Shown here one piece after another: positions 1 through 9,163 of a stretch of 64,000 nt of DNA. Within the stretch, counting starts at the first letter, position 1, and each line of letters begins with the position of its first letter. Source of the DNA: Mesorhizobium sp. (GTDB lineage: Bacteria; Pseudomonadota; Alphaproteobacteria; Rhizobiales; Rhizobiaceae); NCBI RefSeq assembly GCF_024710845.1, contig NZ_JANJTZ010000067.1, positions 1-64,000 of the forward strand. Reading direction: 5' to 3'. The notes beneath the pieces were generated by a model. That model did no database searches and had not been told where the DNA came from. It saw only the letters and a program-made list of their open reading frames with translations. The position numbers and the translations under genes were made by a program.

Positions 1-95
1 CAGAGGATCCTGGAAAACCATCTGGAGAAGCCGCCTCTTCGGCGATTTGCCGAACCTGGCGCCGCTCGTTCCAGTGATGTCGGCTCCGTCGAAGA

Positions 96-1667
96 TCACT
101 CGTCCGTCGCGCGGAATACCTCGTCGAGCTGCGAGCGCGACGGGGCATCGAAATAGTGCGCCGGACTGGTCGCACATTCCTTCAGCATCGTTCCGGTCGC
201 TACGTCGGGCTCCTCGAGCCGGATCGTATAGATCGTCGTGCCGTCCGCCTTCGCTTCCTCGCAAGCCGCGAGCGTCTTCTTGTTCATCAGCTTGTTCGTG
301 TCGCTCGAACCGCCAGCCGCGATGCCGAGGCGGCCGTCGACCAGGTAGCCGTGGCTCGCATAGGACGAGCCCAGCGGCACCGGGCGATTGCCGAACACGT
401 TGGCGCCGTCGGTAAGCACGATCATGATCTTCTCGACGCCCGACTTGGCCTTGTCCGTTCCTTCGCTGAACGGTTCGGCCGGCGACAGCACGCGCTGTCC
501 CCAGGCGACGCCTTCCATGATGTTGGTTGTGCCGTTGGCTTCGAGGCTGCCGACCTTGTCGAGGATCGCCTTGTAGTCCGAATTGAGCGGCATTAGCGGC
601 TGCGTCACGCAGCCATTGTTCGGGCCGCGCGAGCCGGCGGCGTTGATCACGGGGGCAGTCCATCCCGACGTATCGCCCTCCGCAACCGGCGCGCCACTTA
701 CAAGCCCGCCCGCGAGCGCCGGCGGCACGCCGTATTTCAGCAGCTTCTTCGTCTTGCCGGACACGGACATGTCGAGCGTATCGACGGGAGATGCAATGTA
801 GCTGTTCGTGTAGCCCCAGCTGTCCGGCTCGTCGATGCTGAACGCCGGCACGAAGTAGCTGGACTTGTCGGACTGCGCCGCCGGGGTGTCGGCGACATCG
901 TGGGTGCCTTTCTTGCTCGGCACCCGCGTCTCTACGCACCCGGCCCAATCATAGCCGAGATGCTCGAACAACTGGAAGCGGCTGAGGCCGGCCTGCAGTT
1001 CGTGCTGAGGCACGGGGCTCTTGCCGTCGAGATCGAGCCATTCGGCACCCGTCCCCTTGATGCGTCTGCCCTTCTCGTCGAATTTCGGCGCATACTGCGG
1101 CCCGACATTGACGAAATTGGCGAAGGGAACGACGGCGAATTTCAGATAGGCGGGATCGCTCACCTGCGACGACATGGATTCGACCATGCCGGTCACCGCC
1201 TCCTTCATTGCCGCGAGCTTGCCGCCCTTCATCGAGCCGGTCGTGTCGAGCACGAGCGCGAGCTCGTATTTCACGGTGGCGATATCGGCGCTCGACTTCG
1301 CGACGATCGGCCATGTCTCGTAGCCGAACAGGCTGCCGAATGCGAGCGGGGTCATCGAGACGGCATCGACCGTCACGCGCGTTCCCTCGCGCTTGATCTT
1401 GAGGTCGGAATAGGTGATCCCGAAATTGCCGGTCAAAAGGTCGATCGCGATCTGCGTCGCCCGAGCGTCGCTGATCTCGGTTCCCTCCCGCGCGACTGCC
1501 AGCGAAGCCGTGTCCAGCGCCTGCTGAAGCTGCGATCTGGTCTTGGACAGGGAGGTGAAGTCGACGGCGATGCCGCCCGCCATCAACAGCGGCAGCATCC
1601 CGATTGCCGCGAACATCGCGAAGTTTCCTGATGTGTCCGTCGCGAAGGACGTCTTGTGCAGCAGCAT
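96..1667 (-). CDS. TadG-like von Willebrand factor A protein
   Basis: Probable TadE/TadG-type pilus-assembly protein, anchored in the inner membrane with most of the chain outside the cytoplasm. Residues about 14-33 form one hydrophobic segment directly after a polar SGNF stretch, as in TadG proteins. The von Willebrand A domain begins with LVLDTTGSM at residues 138-146, a DxTGS variant of the metal-ion-dependent adhesion site, and VLTDGANVFG near the C-terminus belongs to the same fold. The ATG at 1667 is preferred over a TTG six codons upstream because GAGGGGG lies just before the ATG. The product is 523 aa. No tad/cpa pilus operon is in the window, so the partner system is unknown. Bases 1-95 hold no gene I can support. 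Confidence 0.75.
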   Translation of the reverse strand: MLLHKTSFATDTSGNFAMFAAIGMLPLLMAGGIAVDFTSLSKTRSQLQQALDTASLAVAREGTEISDARATQIAIDLLTGNFGITYSDLKIKREGTRVTVDAVSMTPLAFGSLFGYETWPIVAKSSADIATVKYELALVLDTTGSMKGGKLAAMKEAVTGMVESMSSQVSDPAYLKFAVVPFANFVNVGPQYAPKFDEKGRRIKGTGAEWLDLDGKSPVPQHELQAGLSRFQLFEHLGYDWAGCVETRVPSKKGTHDVADTPAAQSDKSSYFVPAFSIDEPDSWGYTNSYIASPVDTLDMSVSGKTKKLLKYGVPPALAGGLVSGAPVAEGDTSGWTAPVINAAGSRGPNNGCVTQPLMPLNSDYKAILDKVGSLEANGTTNIMEGVAWGQRVLSPAEPFSEGTDKAKSGVEKIMIVLTDGANVFGNRPVPLGSSYASHGYLVDGRLGIAAGGSSDTNKLMNKKTLAACEEAKADGTTIYTIRLEEPDVATGTMLKECATSPAHYFDAPSRSQLDEVFRATDE

Positions 1668-1783
1668 CTTTGCCCCCTCAGACAAGTTAGAGGGCCTTTA
1701 TACCGCAAGCATTTGAATCGCCGCTTAAGTCGGCCCGCGCAGTTTGTCCGCCCGGCCTAACCTTGCGTTAACCGGCCTGATTT

Positions 1784-2701
1784 TCAGATCTGGCTGTTGA
1801 ACGTGTCGCAATCCGACAGCTTGCCCGACTTGAAGCCGCGCGCGAACCAGGTCTTGCGCTGCGCCGACGTGCCGTGGTTGAAGCTCTCCGGCACGACATA
1901 GCCCTGTGTCTTGCGCTGCAGCGTATCGTCACCGATCTGCTGGGCCGCGTTGAGAGCCTCTTCGATGTCGCCCTCTTCCAGCAGTCCCTTCCGCGCCGTG
2001 AAGTGCCCCCAGATCCCGGCGAAACAGTCTGCCTGCAGTTCGACACGCATCGACATCTGGTTCTGCTCGGCCTGGCTCATCCCCTGCCGCATGTCGTTGA
2101 ACTGCTTCATCACGCCGATCAGGTTCTGGACGTGATGACCGACCTCGTGCGCGAGCACGTAGGCCTGGGCGAAGTCGCCGGCGGCGCCGAACTGGCGGGC
2201 GAGCTGATCGTAGAAGGCGAGGTCGATATAGACCTTGCGGTCGCCAGGGCAGTAGAACGGTCCCGACGCCGCCGAGGCGAAGCCGCAGGCGGAGCGCACC
2301 TGGTCCGAGAACATCACCAATGTGGGCTTCTGGTAGGTCTGGCCCTCGGCCTGGAAGATACCGCTCCAGACATCTTCCGTTTCGGCGAGCACCGTTGCCA
2401 CGAACTGGCCCATCTCGTCGCTTGGCTGCGCGGTCTGCGTTCCGCCGGGTTGCGACGGCTGGACCTGTGTCTGGCCCGGAACTCCGCCCTCCTCCAGCAT
2501 CGCCAGCGGATCGATGCCGCAGGCGCGCAATGCAAAGAACAGTACGACGAGGATGACGATCGTCGACAGGCTGAACCCGCCGGTGCGCGTTCCGCCGACA
2601 GGTATGCGGAAGCCGCCGCGACCCAAACCGCCGCCAAGGCTTTCGCCGGCCCCGCGCTGGTCCTCGATGTTGCTACTCTGACGACGGCCTCTCCAGCGCA
2701 T
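1784..2701 (-). CDS. Membrane-anchored neutral zinc metallopeptidase (YpfJ family)
   Basis: Putative zinc metallopeptidase of the YpfJ/neutral zinc metallopeptidase family, 305 aa. A Gly/Arg-rich N-terminus is followed by one membrane segment at about 46-60 (STIVILVVLFFALRA), then a Gln/Pro linker and the peptidase domain. The zinc motif HEVGH is at residues 185-189 within AYVLAHEVGHHVQNL. The downstream ELQADCFAGIWG supplies the third zinc ligand region. The ATG at 2701 is chosen because GGGGAAGC precedes it; the frame is open further upstream but without a ribosome site. The substrate is unknown. It lies between the vWA gene and the c-di-GMP gene on the same strand, with gaps that suggest separate transcription. 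Confidence 0.85.
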   Translation of the reverse strand: MRWRGRRQSSNIEDQRGAGESLGGGLGRGGFRIPVGGTRTGGFSLSTIVILVVLFFALRACGIDPLAMLEEGGVPGQTQVQPSQPGGTQTAQPSDEMGQFVATVLAETEDVWSGIFQAEGQTYQKPTLVMFSDQVRSACGFASAASGPFYCPGDRKVYIDLAFYDQLARQFGAAGDFAQAYVLAHEVGHHVQNLIGVMKQFNDMRQGMSQAEQNQMSMRVELQADCFAGIWGHFTARKGLLEEGDIEEALNAAQQIGDDTLQRKTQGYVVPESFNHGTSAQRKTWFARGFKSGKLSDCDTFNSQI

Positions 2702-2824
2702 ATGCTTCCCCGGACGTTTCTTCGACCCGACGCGGTGCGCGGCAGGTGCGGGACAACCCACAATTAGCCTAAGGGTTGCAGCTAGTCATTGGGGATTTTC
2801 AAGGCCCGGATGCTGCGGCCGGCG

Positions 2825-5494
2825 TCACGACGCCTTGCGGGATCTGTGGGACAGGACGAACCGCTCGATATCCTGCGCGCTCATCGGCTTGGCGAAGGCG
2901 AACCCCTGCAGGTAGTCGCAGCCGATCTCCCTGAGGATCTCGGCATGCTTCATCGTCTCCACTCCCTCGGCGACGATCTCGATGTCGAGCGACTTGCCAA
3001 TCTCGATGATCGATTCGACCAGCCGCCTCTGCTTCACCGAAGCCACGATCGGCATGATGAGTTGACGGTCGATCTTGAGCCGGCGCGGTTTGAGCTTCTG
3101 CAGACTGACGATCGAGGCGTAGCCCGTCCCGAAATCGTCGATCTCGACGTCGATCCCCAGTTCCTTGACCTGGTTGACGTTCCAGATCATCAGGTCGTCG
3201 TTGTCGTCGAGGAAGATCGATTCCACCAGCTCGAACGCCAGCCGGTTGCGCGGAATGTCGAGGTCCCGCAGCGACGCGATCAGTTCCCCGTCCTGCAGCC
3301 GGCGTGCCGAAACGTTGACCGAGATCCGCGGCACGTGGATGCCCTTCGCCTCCCATCCGCGGAAGTCCGCCAGCGCCTGCTCGAGGATGAGGCGATCGAT
3401 ATTCGCGACGACGTTGAGTTCCTCCGCCGTATTCAGGAAGTAGCCCGGTGAGAGCATGCCGCGGCGCGGGTGGTTCCAGCGCACCAGCGCTTCGACGCCC
3501 GCGATCTCGAACGTGCTGCCGTAGACCTGCGGCTGGTAGTAGGAGATGAATTCCTGCCGTTCGAGGCCGCTCAGTATCTCGTCGGCCATCCGCTTGGTGC
3601 CGACGATCTCGGCCTGCAGCGCTTCGGTAAAGAACTCGTGACGGCTGCGGCCGCGGCTCTTGGCGCGATAGAGCGCGATATCCGCGTTGACGAGCAGCCG
3701 TTTGGGATCGGCGTTCTTGCCGCTCTCGACTGCGATGCCGATGCTCACGCCGAACCGGCATTGGTGCCCCATGTAAGGCACGGGCTTGCGCATTTCGGCG
3801 ATGATCCTCTCCGCCAGATCCGAGAGGCCCGCTGCATCATCGGGCGAGAGGCACAGGACGACGAATTCGTCGCCGCCGATGCGGGCGACGAAGTCGGCCC
3901 TGCGCACATTCGATTTCAACACGCCTGCCGCGTGGACCAGCATCGCGTCGCCCGCGGCATGGCCGAGCGTATCGTTGATTTGTTTGAAGCGGTCGAGGTC
4001 GATGTGCAGCAGGGCTGTATCTCCGCTCTCGCCCGACGTCGAGATATTGTCGAGGATCTGGTCCAGGTAGCGCCGATTGGGCAGGCCGGTCAGCGGATCG
4101 TGCAGCGAATTGTGTTCGATGCGGGCTTTTGCCGCCTCGAGTTCGGCATTGCGCATTTCCGCCAGGAAGCGGGCCCGCTCGAGATCCTCGCGCAGGCGCA
4201 CGTCCTCGGTGACATCCCATTCGGCGCCGATCAGCCGCGACTCATCGCCATTGCCTTCGAGGAATTTCGCCTTGGTGCGTATGTGGCGCAGGGTTCCGTC
4301 CGGCGCCAGCAGCCGGTATTCCGACGCGTAGTCGCCGTGGCTTTCGACCGCGAGCTGGAAATCCCGCTGGGCGCGGTCCAGATCGTCGGGATGGATCGCG
4401 CCCACCCAATCCTCATAGCCGCGCGGTTTTCCATCCTGCGGAAGTCCGTACAGCTCGTTGACGCGGTCGTCCCAGACCATTTCATTGGTCTCGACATTGT
4501 GCTCCCACACGCCGATCCTCGACGCGTCGAGCGCGAGGCTCAGGCGCTGCGACAGGCCGGCCAGTTCGTGTTCGCGCTGCGCCAGCTTCCTGAAGCTCTT
4601 GTGCCGCTGGCCATACAGCCGCCCGGCGTAGAAGATCGGAACGACCACCGCCAGCAGCGCGAGCACGAGTATGCTCCTGAGAAACAGCGCATTGTCCGGC
4701 GTATACACCCATCCGCCGGCCGGAATCGCGGCGATCTGCCAGGAACCCGACGGTAGGATCACATCGGCCGTAACCGGATGTTCTCCGCGAAGATCCCGCT
4801 CGCCCATGAAGCGCGCGCCCGTGGTGCCCTTGGCGTCCTTGCCGGTCAGCGTGATCTCGAGGCCAAGCTCCGGATCGAGAAGTCCGCTGTCGCGATAGAG
4901 TTCGTCCACGTCGATGACTGCGGAAAGGATGCCCCAGAACCTCTCGGATCCATCGCCATTGCGGATGAAGATCGGGAAGCGTCCGATGATGCCCACGCCG
5001 CCCTGCCTGAGCTGCACCGGACCGGCGAGAACGAGATGCCCGGTATCGCGTGCGCGCAGGGCGGCCTCGCGCTGGTCGGGCGTGGCGCGGTAGTCAAGGC
5101 CGATCGCCTTCTCGTTCCCTGCCATCGGATACATCAGCGAAACGACGAGATCGGGTGCGCCCGCAATGTTGCGCAGCTGTGTCTGCTCGCGAAACAGGTT
5201 GTCGGCCAGCGCGGCGAAGCGCGCCTGGTTCATGTCCGGCTCGGTCTCGATCGTGGCGGCCAGGCCGCGAACCAGCTGGATGTTGGCGTTGACATGGCCT
5301 TCGAGCTTGGCGCGGATCAGGTTGATCTTGGTCTGCACCTCGGCGCGCATCGATTGCTCATGCAGGGTGCGGTTGAGATAGCCCGCGTAGACGCCGGCGC
5401 ACACGACGACGATGAACGCGAGTCCGGCCGGGACATAGGCCACGGCGAAGGCTCGGCACAGCATGCGGAGGATCGTCGATCCTATTGCGGTCAA
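2825..5494 (-). CDS. CHASE-PAS-GGDEF-EAL cyclic-di-GMP protein
   Basis: Membrane-bound c-di-GMP turnover protein, 889 aa. Membrane segments at about 18-38 and 270-292 enclose a periplasmic CHASE-type sensor (about 75-240). A PAS domain follows (about 315-430). The diguanylate cyclase has GGDEF at 540-544 and an inhibitory RxxD site at 531-534. The phosphodiesterase has the EAL signature at 668-670, and NVSARR, DDFGTGYAS, LKIDRQ and VAEGVETM all carry expected catalytic residues. Both enzymatic domains therefore look intact, so net activity (synthesis or breakdown) cannot be told. The ligand of the CHASE domain is unknown. It is transcribed alone. Confidence 0.92.
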   Translation of the reverse strand: MTAIGSTILRMLCRAFAVAYVPAGLAFIVVVCAGVYAGYLNRTLHEQSMRAEVQTKINLIRAKLEGHVNANIQLVRGLAATIETEPDMNQARFAALADNLFREQTQLRNIAGAPDLVVSLMYPMAGNEKAIGLDYRATPDQREAALRARDTGHLVLAGPVQLRQGGVGIIGRFPIFIRNGDGSERFWGILSAVIDVDELYRDSGLLDPELGLEITLTGKDAKGTTGARFMGERDLRGEHPVTADVILPSGSWQIAAIPAGGWVYTPDNALFLRSILVLALLAVVVPIFYAGRLYGQRHKSFRKLAQREHELAGLSQRLSLALDASRIGVWEHNVETNEMVWDDRVNELYGLPQDGKPRGYEDWVGAIHPDDLDRAQRDFQLAVESHGDYASEYRLLAPDGTLRHIRTKAKFLEGNGDESRLIGAEWDVTEDVRLREDLERARFLAEMRNAELEAAKARIEHNSLHDPLTGLPNRRYLDQILDNISTSGESGDTALLHIDLDRFKQINDTLGHAAGDAMLVHAAGVLKSNVRRADFVARIGGDEFVVLCLSPDDAAGLSDLAERIIAEMRKPVPYMGHQCRFGVSIGIAVESGKNADPKRLLVNADIALYRAKSRGRSRHEFFTEALQAEIVGTKRMADEILSGLERQEFISYYQPQVYGSTFEIAGVEALVRWNHPRRGMLSPGYFLNTAEELNVVANIDRLILEQALADFRGWEAKGIHVPRISVNVSARRLQDGELIASLRDLDIPRNRLAFELVESIFLDDNDDLMIWNVNQVKELGIDVEIDDFGTGYASIVSLQKLKPRRLKIDRQLIMPIVASVKQRRLVESIIEIGKSLDIEIVAEGVETMKHAEILREIGCDYLQGFAFAKPMSAQDIERFVLSHRSRKAS

Positions 5495-5664
5495 GCGTCC
5501 GGACCTTTCGCGGTTTGGACGATACTAGCCAGCTTCATACCGCGTAGAGCTTAAGGCATGCTTTCTCCTGCGCGCAAAAGCCGTGAAAGCACGGCGAACG
5601 CACCTTAATACCTCAGAATTGACGGTCGCGCACCGTTGGGCGATCGCAGTCGGCCGCGGGTCTG

Positions 5665-5850
5665 CTACTTCTGCTTCGCGCCGGCGCTCTTGCCGTCTGA
5701 GCTCTTCGAACGTTCCTCGAACCGCTTCTCGCCCTTCTTCAGGTCGCGCCCGGTCTTTGCCTCGACCTTTTTCTCTTCCTTTTTCGCTGCCTGCTTGAGT
5801 CCCTTCGCGGCTTCCTTGCCCTTGGCGGTGGGTGCGTTCGCAATTGCCAT
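5665..5850 (-). CDS. Small lysine-rich hypothetical protein
   Basis: 61-residue, highly charged protein of unknown function, rich in Lys, Ala and Glu (for example KKEEKKVEAKTGRDLKKGEK), with no hydrophobic segment, so it is probably cytoplasmic. It is called real because a strong ribosome site, AGGGAGGA, sits eight bases before the ATG. The composition resembles small basic stress or nucleic-acid-associated proteins, but no family is recognised. It is divergent from the caspase-like gene that starts at 5966, leaving 115 bp for both promoters. Confidence 0.6.
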   Translation of the reverse strand: MAIANAPTAKGKEAAKGLKQAAKKEEKKVEAKTGRDLKKGEKRFEERSKSSDGKSAGAKQK

Positions 5851-5965
5851 GGTCGTTCCTCCCTTTAGCCACTGTCTGGCCGTGTTCGAAACGCGCCAGG
5901 CTCGAGGGAGTTCCGCGGCTTAGCGGAGGTTCCGCCCTTGTCATCGCGCGCCATCTTGACGCCAT

Positions 5966-8900
5966 ATGTCTGTCGACACTCCCGCACGGGTCAGGGCTGC
6001 ACAAGTGGGCGTTCGAAGGGATTTCATCGCTGGTGTTTTTGCGCGCCTTGCCGGTGCGCTCGTACTCCTGTGCGCCGCGACGCTGGTCCACGCGGCCGAA
6101 GGCAAGCCGCTACGCGGCGTCGCCCTGATCATCGGCAACGGAGCCTACGAGCATCTCGCACCGCTCACCAATCCGCCGGACGACGCCCGGGCGGTCGAGG
6201 ATCTCTTCGATGATCTCGGCTTCGAGACCACCTCGGTCCGCGACGCGGATGCGAGGAAACTGAGACGCGCCGTCGAGCGCTTCGTCGAGGACGCCGAAGG
6301 AGCGGATGCCGCCGTCGTCTACTATGCCGGCCACGGCATCGAGGCCGGGGGCGAGAACTGGCTGATACCGGTCGACGCCGACCTCTCCTCGCTGGACGAT
6401 GCCGGCGAGACGCTGGTGCCCCTGACGACGCTGATGCGGGACCTCGGCAAGGTCGCACCCCTCACCATCGTCCTGCTCGACGCCTGCCGCGACAATCCCT
6501 TCCCGCCCGGCACGACGATCCGCACGGCGCCCGACGCGGAACCGCAGGCCGTCGCCGCCGCCGGCCTCGGCGAGACGCGCTCGGTCGCGCGCTTCGGGGC
6601 GAAGGCGACCGAGACCGGCCCGGTCGACGGCTTCGGCGCGTTGATCGGCTTCGCCGCCGAACCCGGCAAGGTGGCGCTCGACGGCGATGCCGGCGCCAAC
6701 AGCCCCTACGCCGCCGCCGTTCTGCGCCATGTTTCGGCGATGACCGGCGAGGAGTTCGGCACCGTCATGCGCATGGTCGCTGAGGAGGTCTATTTGAAGA
6801 CCGGCGGCCGGCAGCGGCCGTGGGTCAACGAGAGCCTGCGCCGCCTGCTCTATTTCGGCTCGGCCCCGGACCCGGTCGAAGGCGAGGAAGGCAAGATCCT
6901 GGCCGAACGCCGCCAGCTCCTGCTCACGATAGCGGCCCTCCCGGGTCAGGACCGGCAGCAGGTCGAGCAGGCCGCCGCCGCCCGCGGCGTGCCGATGGAC
7001 GCGCTCTACGGCATGCTGCGCGCGCTCGGCCAGGAAATCCCCAAGGATCCCAAAGCTTTGCAGGAGATGCTTCGCAGCCAGGCCGAGACGCTCAAGGAGC
7101 TGATGGCCGAGCGCGCCTCGCTGAAGAGTACGGACCCCGAGATCGCGCGGCTCTCCGGCCTCGCCGACCATGCACTCGCCGAAGGCGCGCTGGCCACCGC
7201 CATCGCCCTGCACAGCCAGGCCAAGGAGCGAGTCGGCGTGCTGGAGAAGACCGTCGCCTCCGCCGAGGAAGATGCGCTCGCCCGCCGCCGCGAGTTCGCC
7301 GGCGTCTTCGCCCGCAGCGCCGAGGCCAACGCACTCGCCTTCGACCATCTCGCCGCCGCGGCCGACTATGCCAAGGCCTTCGAGCAGGTCGAGCGCCGCG
7401 ACGACCGCCTCGCCTGGACCTACAAGCATGCGCAGATGATGAGCCTGTCGCGCCGCGGCCGGTTCATGGGCGACCGCGCCGCCTATGAGGCGGCGCTTGC
7501 CGCGGGCGATGAGGCGCTGCGCATCGCCGACTATCTCGGCGATCTCGATCTGAAGCTGCGCACGCGCAACGATATCGGCCTCACCCTGCGCCGCCTCGGC
7601 GAACGCGAGCCCGGCACCGAAAGCCTCGACCGCGCCGTCGCCATGTTGCGCGAGGCGCTCGCCTCGGCCGACCGCGACGCCGATCCGGTTCTGTGGGGCG
7701 AAATGCAGCAGACCTTCGGCGAGGCGCTGGTGCGCATCGGCGAACGGCGCAGCGACCCGCAGCCTTTGACCGAGGCGGTCACCGCCTTCGAGAACGCGCT
7801 GTCGACCCGCTCGCCCCAAAAATCGGCGGAAGCCTGGGCCGAATCCCAGCATGTGCTCGGCGCCGCGCTTGCCACGCTCGGCTTGCGCGACCGCGATACC
7901 GTGCGCCTCGAACGGTCGATCGACGCCTTCAAGGCGGCCCTCACCGTCCGATCGCCGCAACTGTCCGAGATCGACTGGTCGAACACGCTGAGCGCGCTTG
8001 GCGCTGCTTATGCCTTTCTGGGCGAGCGCCGCGCCGATCCGCAGATGCTGGCCGACGCGGTTGCCTGCTTCCGTCAGGCGCTGACCGTGATCCGCCGCGA
8101 CCGCATGCCGCTCGAATGGGCGGACATCCAGTCCAACCTCGGCGCGTCGCTGATCAGGGTCGGCGAACTCGGCGGCGGCAGCGCGCCGATCGAGGAGGCG
8201 GTCGGCGCCTTCCACGCATCGCTCTCAGAACTCACCTTCGAGCGCGGGCCGGCCGCCTGGGCCGAGACCCAGAACAATCTCGGCGCAGCCCTTGCCTGGC
8301 TCGCCAACGACCGCGAGGACGTCGACCTCTACCGCAAGTCGATCGAAGCCTACCGCACGGCGCAGAAGGTGCAGACCTTCGAGGCGATGCCGGTCGCCTG
8401 GGCGCTCAGCCAGTATAATATCGGCACCACGTCGGGCATGCTCGGCCGCGTCACGCGCGATGTGGCGACGCTTGACCGATCCGCAGCCGCCCTTCGCGAT
8501 ACGCTCCAGGTCTACAGCCAGGACAAGATGCCGTTCGAATGGATGCGCACACATTACGAACTCGGCCGCACACTCTTCGCGCTCGGCCGCATCAAGGACG
8601 ACCGCGAGACGATGCTGGCGGCCGCGCGCGCCTTCGAAACGTCGCTGGAAGGCTCCTCGCCGAAGGAATCGCGCCATCAATGGACGATCGGCTACGGCTA
8701 TCTCGGCCAGATCTACCTGGAACTGGCGGAAAAGCGTTCGGATGCCGCCGCCGCACGCAAGGCGATCGGCGCCTATGAGGCGGTGTTGCGCGGCGTCGGC
8801 ATCGAAAAGGACCGCGGTGATCTCGTCGAGGCGCATGGCGGCCTCGCCCAGTCCTGGCTGACCCTCGGCCTGATCGAGAAGGATGCCGACGCGATGCGCA

Positions 8901-9163
8901 CGGCACGCGCCGCTTTCGAAACCGCCGTCAGCTTCACCGATCAGGCCGCCGACCCGGATCGGTGGATCAACACCCGCGACGGTCTCGCCGGCGCCCTCGC
9001 CGAACTCGGCATCCTCACCCGCAACCCCGACAATCTTAAGGAGGCGCGAGGCATCGTCGCATCACTGCGCGACTTCGTCCGCTCGTTGGGCGTCGACCGC
9101 TACGAGGACTATTTCCGCGACCGCCTCGCCACCATCGACCGTTTCATCGCCGAGGCGAAATAA
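5966..9163 (+). CDS. Exported caspase-like (C14) protease with TPR array, paralog 1
   Basis: Prokaryotic caspase homolog, 1065 aa. A basic start and the hydrophobic stretch 28-43 ending VHA form an export signal. The caspase p20-like fold spans about 48-295, with catalytic His123 in YYAGHG and Cys174 in LLDACRDNPF. A conserved block follows (MVAEEVYLKTGG, PWVNESLRRLLYFG, then RRQLLLTIAALP and PMDALYGMLRALG), then a helical stretch and about 600 residues of TPR-like repeats of the WAxxQxNLG type. The start is uncertain: no good ribosome site precedes the ATG at 5966, and a GTG at 6008 behind AGGG also keeps the signal. Its TAA overlaps the next ATG (TAATG), implying coupled translation with paralog 2. 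The protease substrate is unknown. Confidence 0.85.
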   Translation: MSVDTPARVRAAQVGVRRDFIAGVFARLAGALVLLCAATLVHAAEGKPLRGVALIIGNGAYEHLAPLTNPPDDARAVEDLFDDLGFETTSVRDADARKLRRAVERFVEDAEGADAAVVYYAGHGIEAGGENWLIPVDADLSSLDDAGETLVPLTTLMRDLGKVAPLTIVLLDACRDNPFPPGTTIRTAPDAEPQAVAAAGLGETRSVARFGAKATETGPVDGFGALIGFAAEPGKVALDGDAGANSPYAAAVLRHVSAMTGEEFGTVMRMVAEEVYLKTGGRQRPWVNESLRRLLYFGSAPDPVEGEEGKILAERRQLLLTIAALPGQDRQQVEQAAAARGVPMDALYGMLRALGQEIPKDPKALQEMLRSQAETLKELMAERASLKSTDPEIARLSGLADHALAEGALATAIALHSQAKERVGVLEKTVASAEEDALARRREFAGVFARSAEANALAFDHLAAAADYAKAFEQVERRDDRLAWTYKHAQMMSLSRRGRFMGDRAAYEAALAAGDEALRIADYLGDLDLKLRTRNDIGLTLRRLGEREPGTESLDRAVAMLREALASADRDADPVLWGEMQQTFGEALVRIGERRSDPQPLTEAVTAFENALSTRSPQKSAEAWAESQHVLGAALATLGLRDRDTVRLERSIDAFKAALTVRSPQLSEIDWSNTLSALGAAYAFLGERRADPQMLADAVACFRQALTVIRRDRMPLEWADIQSNLGASLIRVGELGGGSAPIEEAVGAFHASLSELTFERGPAAWAETQNNLGAALAWLANDREDVDLYRKSIEAYRTAQKVQTFEAMPVAWALSQYNIGTTSGMLGRVTRDVATLDRSAAALRDTLQVYSQDKMPFEWMRTHYELGRTLFALGRIKDDRETMLAAARAFETSLEGSSPKESRHQWTIGYGYLGQIYLELAEKRSDAAAARKAIGAYEAVLRGVGIEKDRGDLVEAHGGLAQSWLTLGLIEKDADAMRTARAAFETAVSFTDQAADPDRWINTRDGLAGALAELGILTRNPDNLKEARGIVASLRDFVRSLGVDRYEDYFRDRLATIDRFIAEAK

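Noticed and set aside
6110-8215. Very long minus-strand open frame opposite caspase-like paralog 1 (and similar ones opposite paralogs 2, 3, 4 and 5)
   Set aside because: It is the mirror of a high-GC coding frame. Its composition (Arg/Gly/Ala/His-rich with no domain) and lack of ribosome sites mark it as a shadow of the real gene.
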